Positions 27,884 through 36,610 of a stretch of DNA of 64,000 bases are shown here, one piece after another. The notes beneath the pieces are model-generated. The model worked only from the letters and a program-made list of their open reading frames with translations, was not told the DNA's origin and did no database searches. The stretch is from contig JABDBL010000011.1 in assembly GCA_013288645.1 (NCBI GenBank), positions 1 through 64,000 on the forward strand, read 5' to 3'. The stretch is from Candidatus Melainabacteria bacterium (GTDB taxonomy: Bacteria > Cyanobacteriota > Vampirovibrionia > Obscuribacterales > Obscuribacteraceae). The translations under genes were made by a program, and so were the position numbers. The first letter of the stretch is position 1. Every line of letters begins with the position of its first letter.

Positions 27884-28353
27884 ATATTTAACAAAGCAAA
27901 AGAGTATTAATAAATTTCGCACTCATGACAAGTGTTCAAAAGAAGCTGCTATTAACATACCCAAACTTTTGTACTTTATGACAGAAAGATCACTAGCTTG
28001 TCATTTTTTTCTTGAGCCAGTCAAATAATTTCGTCTTTTTAGTCTTTTAGAAGGAAAAGAGTGGTATGAAAGCTGTCCTTACTTTGTAATTTTCTAAATG
28101 ATATTTGATGAAAAAATCTTTTGATAAATGGGTACCACATATGGTGCTAATTATAGCTTTACCATTCTTATTTTCTTACACAACAAGATTGTTTAAGCAG
28201 TTATTAAAAAGCGTAAGTAATCCAAACGTCCTGGAGTAATATTTTTCTATCAATAAGAAATCCTAGTATCTCGACCTCGATTCTGTTCTTGTACTTCCTA
28301 TTTTCTTAAGACTCGGTACCCATACGACAGGTAAAATATCGGAGGGATAATCT
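27884..28353. other. Divergent intergenic region (about 470 bp)
   Basis: It lies between the kinase and the KGG protein gene. It holds repeat copy 3 (28134-28150) and an open frame from ATG 28108 to TAA 28237 (43 residues, one hydrophobic stretch MVLIIALPFLFSY). That frame has no ribosome binding site and overlaps the repeat, so it may be chance. Nothing else is recognised. Confidence 0.4.
28134..28150 (+). repeat. Short palindromic repeat, copy 3 (ACCA-N4-TGGTGC)
   Basis: ACCACATATGGTGCTAA, same pattern as the copies at 618, 22184 and 59671. Confidence 0.45.
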
Positions 28354-28581
28354 ATGCCAAATACAGATAATGAAATTCGCGAAGAAACCGGAATTAAAGT
28401 TGACGAAAGTAATCGTGGGCCTCGCTCTCGCGGGTTTGCTGCTATGGGTGTGGAACAAAGAAGAGAAATCGCTAGTAAGGGCGGAAAGGCTGCACATGAA
28501 AGAGGTACTGCTCATGAATTCACTTCAGAAGAAGCCAGGCGGGCTGGATACAAAGGTGGGCAAGCTCGTCAAAGCCGTTAG
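28354..28581 (+). CDS. KGG-motif stress-induced protein
   Basis: A 75-residue hydrophilic protein with two KGG-type motifs, EIASKGGKAAHERG and RAGYKGGQARQSR, separated by EFTSEEA. This is the arrangement of the YciG/GsiB-like general-stress family, whose members are induced by salt, acid or desiccation and have no known enzymatic role. CGGAGGG precedes the ATG. A hairpin with stem AGATCAA/TTGATCT starts about 30 bases after the stop and may terminate it. Confidence 0.88.
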   Translation: MPNTDNEIREETGIKVDESNRGPRSRGFAAMGVEQRREIASKGGKAAHERGTAHEFTSEEARRAGYKGGQARQSR

Positions 28582-28749
28582 TTTACTCTACTAACCATAA
28601 GCTAGAGAGATCAAATGTTTTGGAATACTTGATCTTTCTTGATATATAAGGATTAGAGGTGTGTCCGTCAAAAGTAAGAGCTGAAGAATCTGAATAACAA
28701 TCTTAAAATAAAAGAGAAGTAGTTATAACATTTTAAAGGCGAGGCATTT

Positions 28750-29166
28750 ATGTTTTGTCTTTGGGTTATTATCATTGTTACATCAATAATAAGGATAAAG
28801 AGATTTATGCAGCGATCCAAAATTTTAACTTATGCTCTAACACTTGGCCTTTGTTGCGGAAATAACATACAAGCGAATGCCGGTGATGCTACGGATATCG
28901 AGGAAACCAAAAGAGTTGATTTGCCCTTCATACATATTGGAGTGAGAAAGCACGTTGACGGACAGAAAGATGTTGATGTGAGAGCGCCTTTTGTGCGCGT
29001 GCACAATCCAGCTGGTTCGAACAATGCGCAAGTGAAGGCGCCTTTTACAAAGATCAATCATACGGAAACTTCAAATCAAGCAAAGCCTGGGACCAATACA
29101 ACCACAGTCTCTAAAACTAAAGTAAAACAAGATACTGTCGTTACCAAAACTAACAAAACCCAATAG
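28750..29166 (+). CDS. Small exported protein, unknown function
   Basis: 138 residues from ATG 28750, which has GCGAGG six bases upstream. ATG 28807 is an alternative that gives a textbook signal peptide (MQRSKILTYALTLGLCCGN, then NIQANAG). The mature part has two similar phrases, DVRAPFVRVHNPAG and QVKAPFTKINHTE, suggesting an internal duplication. The tail is rich in Thr, Lys and Val (TTTVSKTKVKQDTVVTKTNK). No family recognised; probably an extended periplasmic protein. Confidence 0.65.
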   Translation: MFCLWVIIIVTSIIRIKRFMQRSKILTYALTLGLCCGNNIQANAGDATDIEETKRVDLPFIHIGVRKHVDGQKDVDVRAPFVRVHNPAGSNNAQVKAPFTKINHTETSNQAKPGTNTTTVSKTKVKQDTVVTKTNKTQ

Positions 29167-29556
29167 GTTCTTAATTGACGGCAAAAAAGAATAGTCAGAG
29201 GTTGCTAACAGTACTGCATCCTGACTGCTTGTGACATATAACCCTCTCTTTATAAATAATCAAACTGATTGACCGTATTCACATGGGTCCAGAATTGCGC
29301 AAGTGACCGAGTCGCTAGTGTATTATTAGTTTTAATCACCCCGCTCTTCGTCTTAGAACTGAGGCAGGGTAATTGGAGTATATGAATTAAGGAGTATAAG
29401 TAAAAATAAAGTGGTACGAATTAGTCGATTAACTTGAAGAACAAACAACTTACCAACTGTATAAAAGAGTACTCCGGAATACTAACACCTAAAAGGACGG
29501 AAAGCGGTAGATTTAATTTACACGTAAGAAAACTTTTTACTTCATAGGAAGATTTT
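29167..29556. other. Intergenic region upstream of pirin (390 bp)
   Basis: No gene is seen. It contains an imperfect 16-bp palindrome at 29468-29483, described separately. Confidence 0.4.
29468..29483. promoter_or_regulatory. Imperfect palindrome upstream of pirin
   Basis: AGTACTCCGGAATACT pairs with itself at 7 of 8 positions per half. It lies 74 bases before the pirin start and could be an operator; the regulator is unknown. Confidence 0.3.
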
Positions 29557-30258
29557 ATGTTCAAATTGCGAAAATCAAATGAGCGTGGATATACACAACT
29601 TAGTTGGTTAGAAAGTTGGCATACATTTTCTTTTGATTCTTATTACGATCCAAAATATGATCATTTTGCCTGTCTTAGAGTCATAAATGAAGATACTGTC
29701 GCTCCAAAAGCTGGTTTTGGCACGCATCCACACAAAAACATGGAAATCCTTACCTACGTTTTGCAAGGTGTGCTGGAGCATAAAGACAGTTTGGGCAATG
29801 GTTCAATTATTAAACCAGGCGAGTTACAGCGTATGAGTGCAGGGACAGGCATTTTCCATAGCGAATATAATCACTCGCAGGATAATCCGGTGCATTTATT
29901 GCAAATTTGGATTATACCTAATCGGCATGGTCTAATTCCTGGCTATGAACAAAAACAATTCGATATTAAATATGGTGCTGGCTGGAAGCTAATTGCTTCT
30001 GAGCAAGGGTCCGAGGGCTCACTTAAAATACATCAAGATGCTTTTGTATATACAACTAAATTAGAGTCTGGCGAAAATCTAGCCTATAACGTAGATCGGC
30101 AAAGAGCCGTGTGGTTACAAATTGCGGAAGGAAATTTGCTAGTGAATGACAATCAAATGTCAGCAGGGGATGGAGCAGCAATAAGCGAATTAAAATCAAT
30201 AGAACTAGTAAGTTCCGCAAGTTCGCACATTCTATTATTTGATTTAGCGGCAAAATAG
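29557..30258 (+). CDS. Pirin-family bicupin protein (YhaK/quercetinase-like)
   Basis: A 233-residue bicupin. The metal-binding N-terminal cupin is complete: GFGTHPHKNMEILTYVLQG, then GTGIFHSEYNHS, which give the His-His...Glu and His ligands of iron-binding pirins. Bacterial pirins can act as quercetin 2,3-dioxygenases or redox-sensitive regulators; the sequence does not tell which. AGGAAGA lies close to the ATG. Full length for the short (about 230-residue) group. No gene partner. Confidence 0.92.
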   Translation: MFKLRKSNERGYTQLSWLESWHTFSFDSYYDPKYDHFACLRVINEDTVAPKAGFGTHPHKNMEILTYVLQGVLEHKDSLGNGSIIKPGELQRMSAGTGIFHSEYNHSQDNPVHLLQIWIIPNRHGLIPGYEQKQFDIKYGAGWKLIASEQGSEGSLKIHQDAFVYTTKLESGENLAYNVDRQRAVWLQIAEGNLLVNDNQMSAGDGAAISELKSIELVSSASSHILLFDLAAK

Positions 30259-30423
30259 GTGCTAGTAACGTGGGTATACCCTTACAGATAAGTCCTTACA
30301 AATAAAGGCAATCATCCACGCATGCAAGAAATGGTTGATGCGGCCGGCAAAGAAAATACTGGTGTATTTGGCGATGCTATGAATAAGAATCGAGTCGGAT
30401 TAGTTTCGATGCTCTTCTACTGA

Positions 30424-31509
30424 CTAGAGAGATAAGCTCGATCGGTCATTTTCTATACGGCGCATCTTTACTGCGTTAGCGAGGGTGTCGAGTACACGTA
30501 CGCTTTCTTCCCAGCCTATGCAGCCATCCGTAATACTTTGTCCATAAGTGAGCTCTTTACCTGGTTTTAAATCTTGCCGGCCACCCACTAGATGACTTTC
30601 AATCATGACACCAATAATACGTGAGTCACCGTTGCTAATTTGAGAAGCAATTTCAGCACATACAGGAATTTGATTTTCGGCTTTTTTACTGCTATTGGCA
30701 TGACTAGCATCAATCATTAGATATTGTGCCAGCCTGGCTTTACTTATTTCTTGGCAGGCTGCATTAACACTTTCGGCATCGTAATTGGGGCTTTTGCCAC
30801 CACGCAAAATAATATGACAATCTTCATTGCCATTTGTAGATACAATTGCTGAATGTCCTTCTCTAGTCACTGATAAAAAATGATGAGGATGAGAAGCAGC
30901 TTTAATAGCATCAATGGCAATTTTTATATTACCTTCTGTGCCGTTTTTGAAACCGACCGGACAAGAGAGTCCTGAAGCTAATTCGCGATGAGTTTGTGAC
31001 TCGGTAGTGCGCGCACCGATTGCACCCCAACTGACTAGATCGGCAATATATTGCGGAGTAATCATATCAAGAAACTCACACGCTGCCGGTATTCCCAGTT
31101 CATTAATATCCAAAAGCAATTTGCGGGCAGTTCTTAAACCTTTATTGATTTTGAAGCTACCATCGAGATCGGGATCGTTAATAAGACCTTTCCAACCAAT
31201 AGTTGTGCGGGGCTTTTCAAAATAAATACGCATGATGATTTCTAAATCACGTTCGTGCTTGTGGCGCTCAACTTGGAGGCGAGAAGCATATTCTTTAGCT
31301 GCTTGGGCGTCATGGATTGAACAGGGACCAATAATGACCATTAGGCGATCATCTGCTCCATGGAGAATACGGTGTATGGACTGCCGTGTATTAGTGGTTA
31401 ACATGGCAGCCTGTTCTGAACAAGGAAATTCATGCAGCAAATCCATGGGAGGCATGAGTTCTTTCATCTCTCGGATTCGCAGGTCAGACGTATTGTAGAT
31501 TGTATGCAT
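30424..31509 (-). CDS. 3-deoxy-7-phosphoheptulonate (DAHP) synthase, class I (AroF/G/H type)
   Basis: About 361 residues. It condenses phosphoenolpyruvate and erythrose 4-phosphate in the first step of the shikimate pathway. Conserved blocks are IIGPCSIHDAQAAKEYASRL, RIYFEKPRTTIGWKGLINDP, GARTTESQTHRELASGLSCP and LMIDASHANSSKK, with metal and PEP ligands in place. The N-terminal extension is that of the allosteric E. coli-type enzymes; the feedback amino acid cannot be told. ATG 31509 is used; an in-frame TTG 31518 is possible, and neither has a clear ribosome binding site. No other aro gene is adjacent. Confidence 0.93.
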   Translation of the reverse strand: MHTIYNTSDLRIREMKELMPPMDLLHEFPCSEQAAMLTTNTRQSIHRILHGADDRLMVIIGPCSIHDAQAAKEYASRLQVERHKHERDLEIIMRIYFEKPRTTIGWKGLINDPDLDGSFKINKGLRTARKLLLDINELGIPAACEFLDMITPQYIADLVSWGAIGARTTESQTHRELASGLSCPVGFKNGTEGNIKIAIDAIKAASHPHHFLSVTREGHSAIVSTNGNEDCHIILRGGKSPNYDAESVNAACQEISKARLAQYLMIDASHANSSKKAENQIPVCAEIASQISNGDSRIIGVMIESHLVGGRQDLKPGKELTYGQSITDGCIGWEESVRVLDTLANAVKMRRIENDRSSLSL

Positions 31510-31685
31510 TAGTGTCAATTCATAAAGTATTTGCTATCAGTATTATCAAGTTCTAATTATCAAAATTTACACCGCAGGTCAGTTTGCACTGCTTCCAGTA
31601 AAATATCTCTTACTGTTTTATCATTACAACGAAGCTAATACAATTCTTCGGGTCAAGTAGTATCGGTTCGTGAAGGAATTTTGGC

Positions 31686-32441
31686 TTGATACAGAAACTG
31701 ACACAGCGACTTCCCGGTGCTGACATAGGACGATGGCTTGCTCCATTGGGACAGGCTATGGTGCTTGCCCTTGGTACTTTTAGCATTGAATCTGTGTCGA
31801 ATTTTTCATGGGGCGAATACAGAAAGGCTTGTCGTTGGATGGGACCCGGATCATTTCATTTAGTGGCTCTAGCAGCTGTTTTTGTGGCTAGTTCTTTGGT
31901 AATTCAGCTTGTGGTTGAATTGAAAAAATATCACGCGCAAGACGTTATCGGTGCAGTAATTTCACTTGGATTATTGCGTGGAATCGGACCGCTGACAGTA
32001 GGATTAGCATTGTGCGCCAGAATAGCGGCCTATATTGCTAAAGAAGCAAAACCTTATAAGGCGAATGATTTGAGGCGTGAGTTTTCAAAAAAGTTTGTAC
32101 TGCCTCGCTTATTAGCGGCTTTAACTGTGGCTTTACCTCTTGCCGCTTATGGTTTACTGATAGGCTTTATTACTTCTGCTCTAGTTTCAGTTGTTATAGG
32201 TGGTGGTTCTACAAACTACTTTTTCCAGTCTGCAAGGCAGGCAGTACATGATAAAGATATAGCAGCATATTTCATTAAACTGGCTTTTGCTTTTCCGATA
32301 ATAGCTGTTTTCGCTGGCTGTGTTTCTGGGCTCGGGCAAACTGACAAAGGCTTTTCAGCAGCAGCTAATGCAGTGACCGCAACATTTATTTGCGGATTTT
32401 TCGCTAATTTAGTAATTACGATCGCGTTATTTCTAATCTAG
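31686..32441 (+). CDS. mlaE: MlaE-family ABC transporter permease
   Basis: A 251-residue membrane protein with five to six helices. The pattern LGLLRGIGPLTVGLALCARI, then a conserved cytoplasmic helix, and GFITSALVSVVIGG matches MlaE/YrbE permeases, which move phospholipids between the inner and outer membranes together with MlaD and an ATPase. The usual glutamate before LALCARI is replaced by Gly-Leu, so the sequence is divergent. TTG start with GAAGGAA upstream. The mlaD gene follows after 22 bases; no MlaF ATPase gene is in the window. Confidence 0.85.
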   Translation: MIQKLTQRLPGADIGRWLAPLGQAMVLALGTFSIESVSNFSWGEYRKACRWMGPGSFHLVALAAVFVASSLVIQLVVELKKYHAQDVIGAVISLGLLRGIGPLTVGLALCARIAAYIAKEAKPYKANDLRREFSKKFVLPRLLAALTVALPLAAYGLLIGFITSALVSVVIGGGSTNYFFQSARQAVHDKDIAAYFIKLAFAFPIIAVFAGCVSGLGQTDKGFSAAANAVTATFICGFFANLVITIALFLI

Positions 32442-32463
32442 TCAATTTGAATGGGAAAATAAA

Positions 32464-33603
32464 TTGCTAAAAGACGAAGAATTAAGAAACGATGGATCAC
32501 TGGGAATTTTTACGGCGGTGGCTTTGGTATTGCTGTTCTGGGGCTTTTGTTGGTTTAAGAGCTATTCCCCCCTTGGTGTGCAGCAACATGTTAGAGTTAT
32601 TTTCCCCAAAACGGCAGGCTTAAATGAAAATGCCGATGTGTTTGCGGACGGCGTAAGAATCGGCTGCGTAGAAAAAATAAATTGGTTACAAGAAGGCAAA
32701 GTTCTTGTCGGTTTGCGTATTATTCATCCTAAGATAGTTATTCGTCAGGGAGCGCGTTTTGATATTCTAACTAATGGCTTAGTCGGCGCTAAATATGTTG
32801 ATGTTACATTGCCCGAATCAATTGATTCGCCACCACTAGATGAATCAATCACTGTAGTCGGCGAGAAACCAGTACTTAACGAAATTGTTATAAGCAAACT
32901 TGCGGACGAATTAAGCAAGCTCGATATAGATCGTATTCGTCGAGATTTAACTAATGATAGAAGAATCCTTAAAGGTGCTGTGGATAAATTCTCCATTCTT
33001 GCTGATAAAACAATGCCTGTCATGGATCGAGCTTTGCCACTGGAGAGCGAGATAAGTAGTTTAACCGTAAGTTTACGGCGCACTTCTGCGAAACTTGATA
33101 GATTGCTTAGCGCTGAGCATATTTCGCCTGAATTAAAAGAAACCCTGAGACAAGCTAATGAAACCGCCCGCAGTGCACAAGCAGCAATTCACGAATTAAA
33201 TATTACCCTCGGTGATGGTAAACTGCGAGAAGATCTTCTTAGCGCAATGAATCAATTCAATCAGTCAACAGATCATTTGCAAAACTCTATGAAAATGCTA
33301 AGAGAATTTAGTGGCGATGAAGAATTACGTGCTGATACAAAACAAATGTTACGAGATGCTCGTATTGCCATGGAAAAACTGGATGAAGTATTTAGCAATC
33401 CTACTTTTGGCTCCGATTTAAAAACAACTCTGCAAAAAACCAGAGCTGCAGTGCAAAATATTGATTTGGTAGCCCAGCAGTTGAATCAAATACTAAATAA
33501 AAGACACCCGCTTATCCATATGCTTTTTGGCAGACCAGGCTATATAAAAACTGAGTCTAGCGAAATACACGGGACTTTGCCCGATGCTGATTTGTCCAAA
33601 TAA
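32464..33603 (+). CDS. mlaD: MlaD-family (MCE domain) lipid-transport protein
   Basis: A 379-residue protein with one N-terminal membrane helix (IFTAVALVLLFWGFCWF), then an MCE domain at about 38-125 (VRVIFPKTAGLNENADVFAD, then GVRIG and DILTNGLVGAKYVDV), then a long helical region (about 180-350) with coiled-coil character. It would be anchored in the inner membrane and bind lipids in the periplasm as a ring. The helical tail is longer than in E. coli MlaD and closer to the cyanobacterial/plant TGD2 form. TTG is the only workable start; only a weak GGGA precedes it. Confidence 0.88.
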   Translation: MLKDEELRNDGSLGIFTAVALVLLFWGFCWFKSYSPLGVQQHVRVIFPKTAGLNENADVFADGVRIGCVEKINWLQEGKVLVGLRIIHPKIVIRQGARFDILTNGLVGAKYVDVTLPESIDSPPLDESITVVGEKPVLNEIVISKLADELSKLDIDRIRRDLTNDRRILKGAVDKFSILADKTMPVMDRALPLESEISSLTVSLRRTSAKLDRLLSAEHISPELKETLRQANETARSAQAAIHELNITLGDGKLREDLLSAMNQFNQSTDHLQNSMKMLREFSGDEELRADTKQMLRDARIAMEKLDEVFSNPTFGSDLKTTLQKTRAAVQNIDLVAQQLNQILNKRHPLIHMLFGRPGYIKTESSEIHGTLPDADLSK

Positions 33604-33640
33604 GGTGGCGAAGCTTTCTGATTTGGATTCATGACCAAAT

Positions 33641-34018
33641 CTAAGCAGACTCAGATCCAGTTTGTTTTGCTTTTGCTAGTCGTCTTTTAGTTATTGTATT
33701 AACAGCAATAAATACAATGCCCAATAGTGCACTAACTATTGAGATGATGATTTCAAAGTTTGGCTGTATCCCGATACGATCGCCAGCTAAGTGGACTACA
33801 GAAGAAAATAACAATGCATACAATCCATATAACCACCAGCGCATACTTTTATCGTTAACATATTTTTTCCACTGATAACAGGTGAAGAATACGCATCCAA
33901 GCAAAATAAACATATGATTATCTGTGAAACAGGCAGAAACATGCTTGCAAGGTAACATGAGTGCAATGCCAATAAGCAAGATACATAGAATAGGGGCGAT
34001 CACGTTAGCTTTATTCAT
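33641..34018 (-). CDS. Small integral membrane protein, MerC-like in size
   Basis: 125 residues with four predicted helices (IAPILCILLIGIALMLPC, HMFILLGCVFFTCY, WWLYGLYALLFSSVV, IIISIVSALLGIVFIAV) and a basic tail. Cysteines lie in or next to helices 1 and 2 (PCKHVSACF, LLGCVFFTCY), which could suit a MerC-type metal carrier, but the family is not certain. ATG 34018 is preferred over TTG 34021 because GGAG lies five bases before it. It converges on mlaD. Confidence 0.55.
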   Translation of the reverse strand: MNKANVIAPILCILLIGIALMLPCKHVSACFTDNHMFILLGCVFFTCYQWKKYVNDKSMRWWLYGLYALLFSSVVHLAGDRIGIQPNFEIIISIVSALLGIVFIAVNTITKRRLAKAKQTGSESA

Positions 34019-34188
34019 CAATGCTCCTATATGTTAACTATTTATCTTTATACCCTGAGATATCTATTTATTTGCTAACTGTGTCGAAAATGATGTTTGG
34101 AATTGTTTGCACTTAAAAAATTGGGTTGTTATGAAAGCGCTTGCCCGCCAGTTTAGGCAGATTCAGATTATCATAAAAGATCTAAGAG

Positions 34189-34215
34189 TGCCGAAAACGG
34201 TCATTTTCGGATCAG
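34189..34215 (+). repeat. 27-bp dispersed repeat, copy 2
   Basis: It matches the reverse complement of 9004-9030 at 23 of 27 positions. It contains the hairpin CCGAAAA-N6-TTTTCGG and lies about 90 bases before the TPR-like gene. Confidence 0.5.
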
Positions 34216-34306
34216 TTGTTACTAGACTGCCTAATCCGCAGAATTGCTCAACATACAGTACGTTTTGATATACTAATTCTCAGGACGTATAGGGTGGATC
34301 TGGTTG

Positions 34307-35086
34307 ATGCTTGAGTCAAAAAAATACCTAGCGATAGTTTTAGCTATCTTCATAATTGTGGTCATAGGCTTAGCGTATTATATGGTTCAACATAACGTCT
34401 ATGTGAATAATTATGTGTACCATACACTATATAAGTTCGACACTGAGATTGAAATGCATCTAGCTAGCGCGGAATTAGCTTTAATGCGTACAACGAATGT
34501 GCAGAAACGTGATTTGAATAGCGCTTCTTATAAACTTGCTTGTTCGTATATCAAGAATCGTCAATATGCATTAGCTCTTCCCGTGATCGAACAACTATTA
34601 GAAACTGGAGGTAATGGTCCTTATCCAATTACATACGATGAATTGATAGATAGAGCGCACCATGCTTGTCAGTGGACACAAGACGAAAGAGAATTTGAAA
34701 CGTTTTTACTTAGAATGTACAGCAATGGGGGAGTTCCTTCTTACGGACACAAAAAGATTTTTTCCTCATTGTTAGAATTTTACGAAACTCATCAAAGGAT
34801 GGGTGACGCTGAACAATTATGCCGGCAAGAGATAGCACGAGGCGCAGTTGGAAGAGGTAACCTTTGTCTAGCTCAAGTTTATGCTGATGAAGGGCAAGTA
34901 CAAGAAGCAGAAGCAGTTTATAAAGAGCTTCTAAATCGATGGCCAAATAATGCAAATACTAGCACTGTTCTTAAGGACTATCGAAAATTATTGCTAGGAA
35001 TGGGCAAACGTTCAGAGGCTAATGAAATTACGGAACGTCTAAAAAAGCGTTCGAACTATGGTATATGCGGTGAAAGTCTCTGGTGA
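34307..35086 (+). CDS. Membrane-anchored TPR-like protein
   Basis: A 259-residue protein. One N-terminal membrane helix (YLAIVLAIFIIVVIGLAYY) anchors a helical domain with TPR-like pairs, clearest at ASYKLACSYIKNRQYALALP and NLCLAQVYADEGQVQEAEAV. The C terminus is basic. The TTG at 34304 is an alternative to ATG 34307; AGGGTGGA is the putative ribosome binding site. Probably a periplasmic-facing scaffold; partner unknown. Confidence 0.65.
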   Translation: MLESKKYLAIVLAIFIIVVIGLAYYMVQHNVYVNNYVYHTLYKFDTEIEMHLASAELALMRTTNVQKRDLNSASYKLACSYIKNRQYALALPVIEQLLETGGNGPYPITYDELIDRAHHACQWTQDEREFETFLLRMYSNGGVPSYGHKKIFSSLLEFYETHQRMGDAEQLCRQEIARGAVGRGNLCLAQVYADEGQVQEAEAVYKELLNRWPNNANTSTVLKDYRKLLLGMGKRSEANEITERLKKRSNYGICGESLW

Positions 35087-35144
35087 ATTGGCACGAGCGT
35101 CTCATAACGTACATTATTTGTTATTAAATGGAGTCATCAAGCAT

Positions 35145-35528
35145 TCAGCCGCGCTGGATAAGTTGTTTTTCGAGAGTTTGTGGTTGTAGTGCTTTGGCGA
35201 GAATGGCTATGCTCAATTCTGGCTTACACGTAGTACCGCAAGTAAAGCAATCCCAAAATACTAGATTTGATTCTGGATAAGTGTGTAAACTGGCATGGCT
35301 TTCGGCGAGCACTGTTAGTGCGGTAACTCCTTGAGGCTGAAATTTGTGCGAGCACACTTCTAGCACTGTGGCGCCGGTGGCTATGGAGGCGTCGTAAACA
35401 AGAGAACGTAAACTGTCTTCGCAGTCTAGTATATTAGCAGCACAATTTTTGAAAGTAACAAGTAAGTGTTTGCCGCTCGGCGGATATTGAATTTCTTGAG
35501 TTGGGACTATCGTTTTAAGTATTTCCAT
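35145..35528 (-). CDS. speD: S-adenosylmethionine decarboxylase proenzyme
   Basis: A 127-residue prokaryotic-type AdoMetDC. The self-cleavage site ESHASLHTYPE is intact; cleavage before the serine makes the pyruvoyl group. The catalytic cysteine context FWDCFTCG is present. It supplies decarboxylated AdoMet, the aminopropyl donor for spermidine synthesis. It is the third gene of an operon (speE-like, FemAB-type, speD) and starts 11 bases after the FemAB-type gene, which makes a functional link to the first gene very likely. Confidence 0.95.
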   Translation of the reverse strand: MEILKTIVPTQEIQYPPSGKHLLVTFKNCAANILDCEDSLRSLVYDASIATGATVLEVCSHKFQPQGVTALTVLAESHASLHTYPESNLVFWDCFTCGTTCKPELSIAILAKALQPQTLEKQLIQRG

Positions 35529-35539
35529 TGACTGATTCT

Positions 35540-36610
35540 TTAGGCTAATGCTAATTCTGGAGCGGAATTAGTTTGTACGTTTACTTCTTGTACTACTTTT
35601 ATAAAGGTGTCAGCTAAAGTATCTAAGAAGAAATATTCTTGAGCACCAATAAGTGTTACTGGCTGTCCACCGAATTGACTTTTAAATTGTGAAAAGCGAG
35701 CATAGCGATGGTCAGGTGAACGAAAACGATCATAGCCATAAAAATCATAGGTGATGCAACCGGCTTGTTTGGCTAATTTCATAGAGTGCCATTGCAAAGC
35801 GTAGCCACCCATTAGGTTACGTTTATTGTCGGCAATGCCACCATATAAATATGTTGCTCTTGTGCCGTATATGATTAAGAGTAGAGTGCCTAGTGTGTCG
35901 CCTTCATGTTCGGAGAATAAGAATTTTGCATGATTGCCGGGTAGTAAATTATTGGCTAAATTTTGAAAGTATGATTTTGGTTCTAGAGCGAAATCATCTC
36001 GTGTACTTGCTTCTTGCATGACTGTGTAGAAGCGATCTACTACATTAACACTGCTATCTTCGGATACAGTTATTCCGTTACGCTGAGCTAATTTTATGTT
36101 ATAGCGACCTTTCTCTTTCATTTGTGCTAATAAAGATTCTTCGGATAAGCAAAGATCTATATAAAGAGTTTCGCGCGGTACTAAATCTACTGGGGCTCTG
36201 CTGAATTCGCGCAAATAAGAAGGAATAGGTCCTTCAAGGCGGGGTTCTATCCGTAAAGCCATGGCTGGAAATTGGTCATTGTTGGACTGAACAGTGTTCA
36301 AGATAAGGGCAAGTAATTCACGGGTTAATGCTTGGTCTGCCCAAGGTAGAACCGGGCCTTCAGGAGCAATGAGAATATTGGTACCGTTTTCTTTTTTTGC
36401 TTTGTAGAATAAAGCACCAGCAATTAATTCATCGCTTTTAAAGATTCCTAAATGAAGAGTGTCCAGTCCTTGTTGTTTTTTGGCTTGAGCCCAGTAAAGG
36501 CTTTGCATAATGCCGCTAATAGGATTTGTGCTAACCAGTTGTTCCCATTGTTTGCCTAATTCTGAATTTGGATCTAAGTTTGTTAAGGTACGAAGACTAA
36601 GAGGGCTCAT
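35540..36610 (-). CDS. FemAB/FemX-type aminoacyl (or acyl) transferase
   Basis: A 356-residue protein with two GNAT-like halves. SGIMQSLYWAQAKKQQGLD starts the family, and EKGRYNIKLAQRNGI followed by YLYGGIADNKRNLMGGYALQ and YDFYGYDR are conserved FemAB blocks. Relatives add amino acids from aminoacyl-tRNA to the peptide of lipid II; others make different amide links. The gene overlaps the stop of the spermidine-synthase-like gene by 14 bases and precedes speD by 11 bases. This placement inside a polyamine operon is unusual; its acceptor or donor could involve spermidine, but that is inference. Confidence 0.85.
   Translation of the reverse strand: MSPLSLRTLTNLDPNSELGKQWEQLVSTNPISGIMQSLYWAQAKKQQGLDTLHLGIFKSDELIAGALFYKAKKENGTNILIAPEGPVLPWADQALTRELLALILNTVQSNNDQFPAMALRIEPRLEGPIPSYLREFSRAPVDLVPRETLYIDLCLSEESLLAQMKEKGRYNIKLAQRNGITVSEDSSVNVVDRFYTVMQEASTRDDFALEPKSYFQNLANNLLPGNHAKFLFSEHEGDTLGTLLLIIYGTRATYLYGGIADNKRNLMGGYALQWHSMKLAKQAGCITYDFYGYDRFRSPDHRYARFSQFKSQFGGQPVTLIGAQEYFFLDTLADTFIKVVQEVNVQTNSAPELALA

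Noticed and set aside
28108-28239. A 43-residue frame with one hydrophobic segment
   Set aside because: It lacks a ribosome binding site and contains a copy of the palindromic repeat, so chance is likely; noted under the intergenic entry only.
30289-30423. An open frame (KGNHPRMQEMVDAAGKENTG) between pirin and DAHP synthase
   Set aside because: It reads like the end of a protein but has no ribosome binding site and no recognised homology; perhaps a remnant.
33620-33641. GATTTGG/CCAAATC hairpin after mlaD
   Set aside because: A seven-base AT-rich stem without a T tract; not enough to call a terminator.
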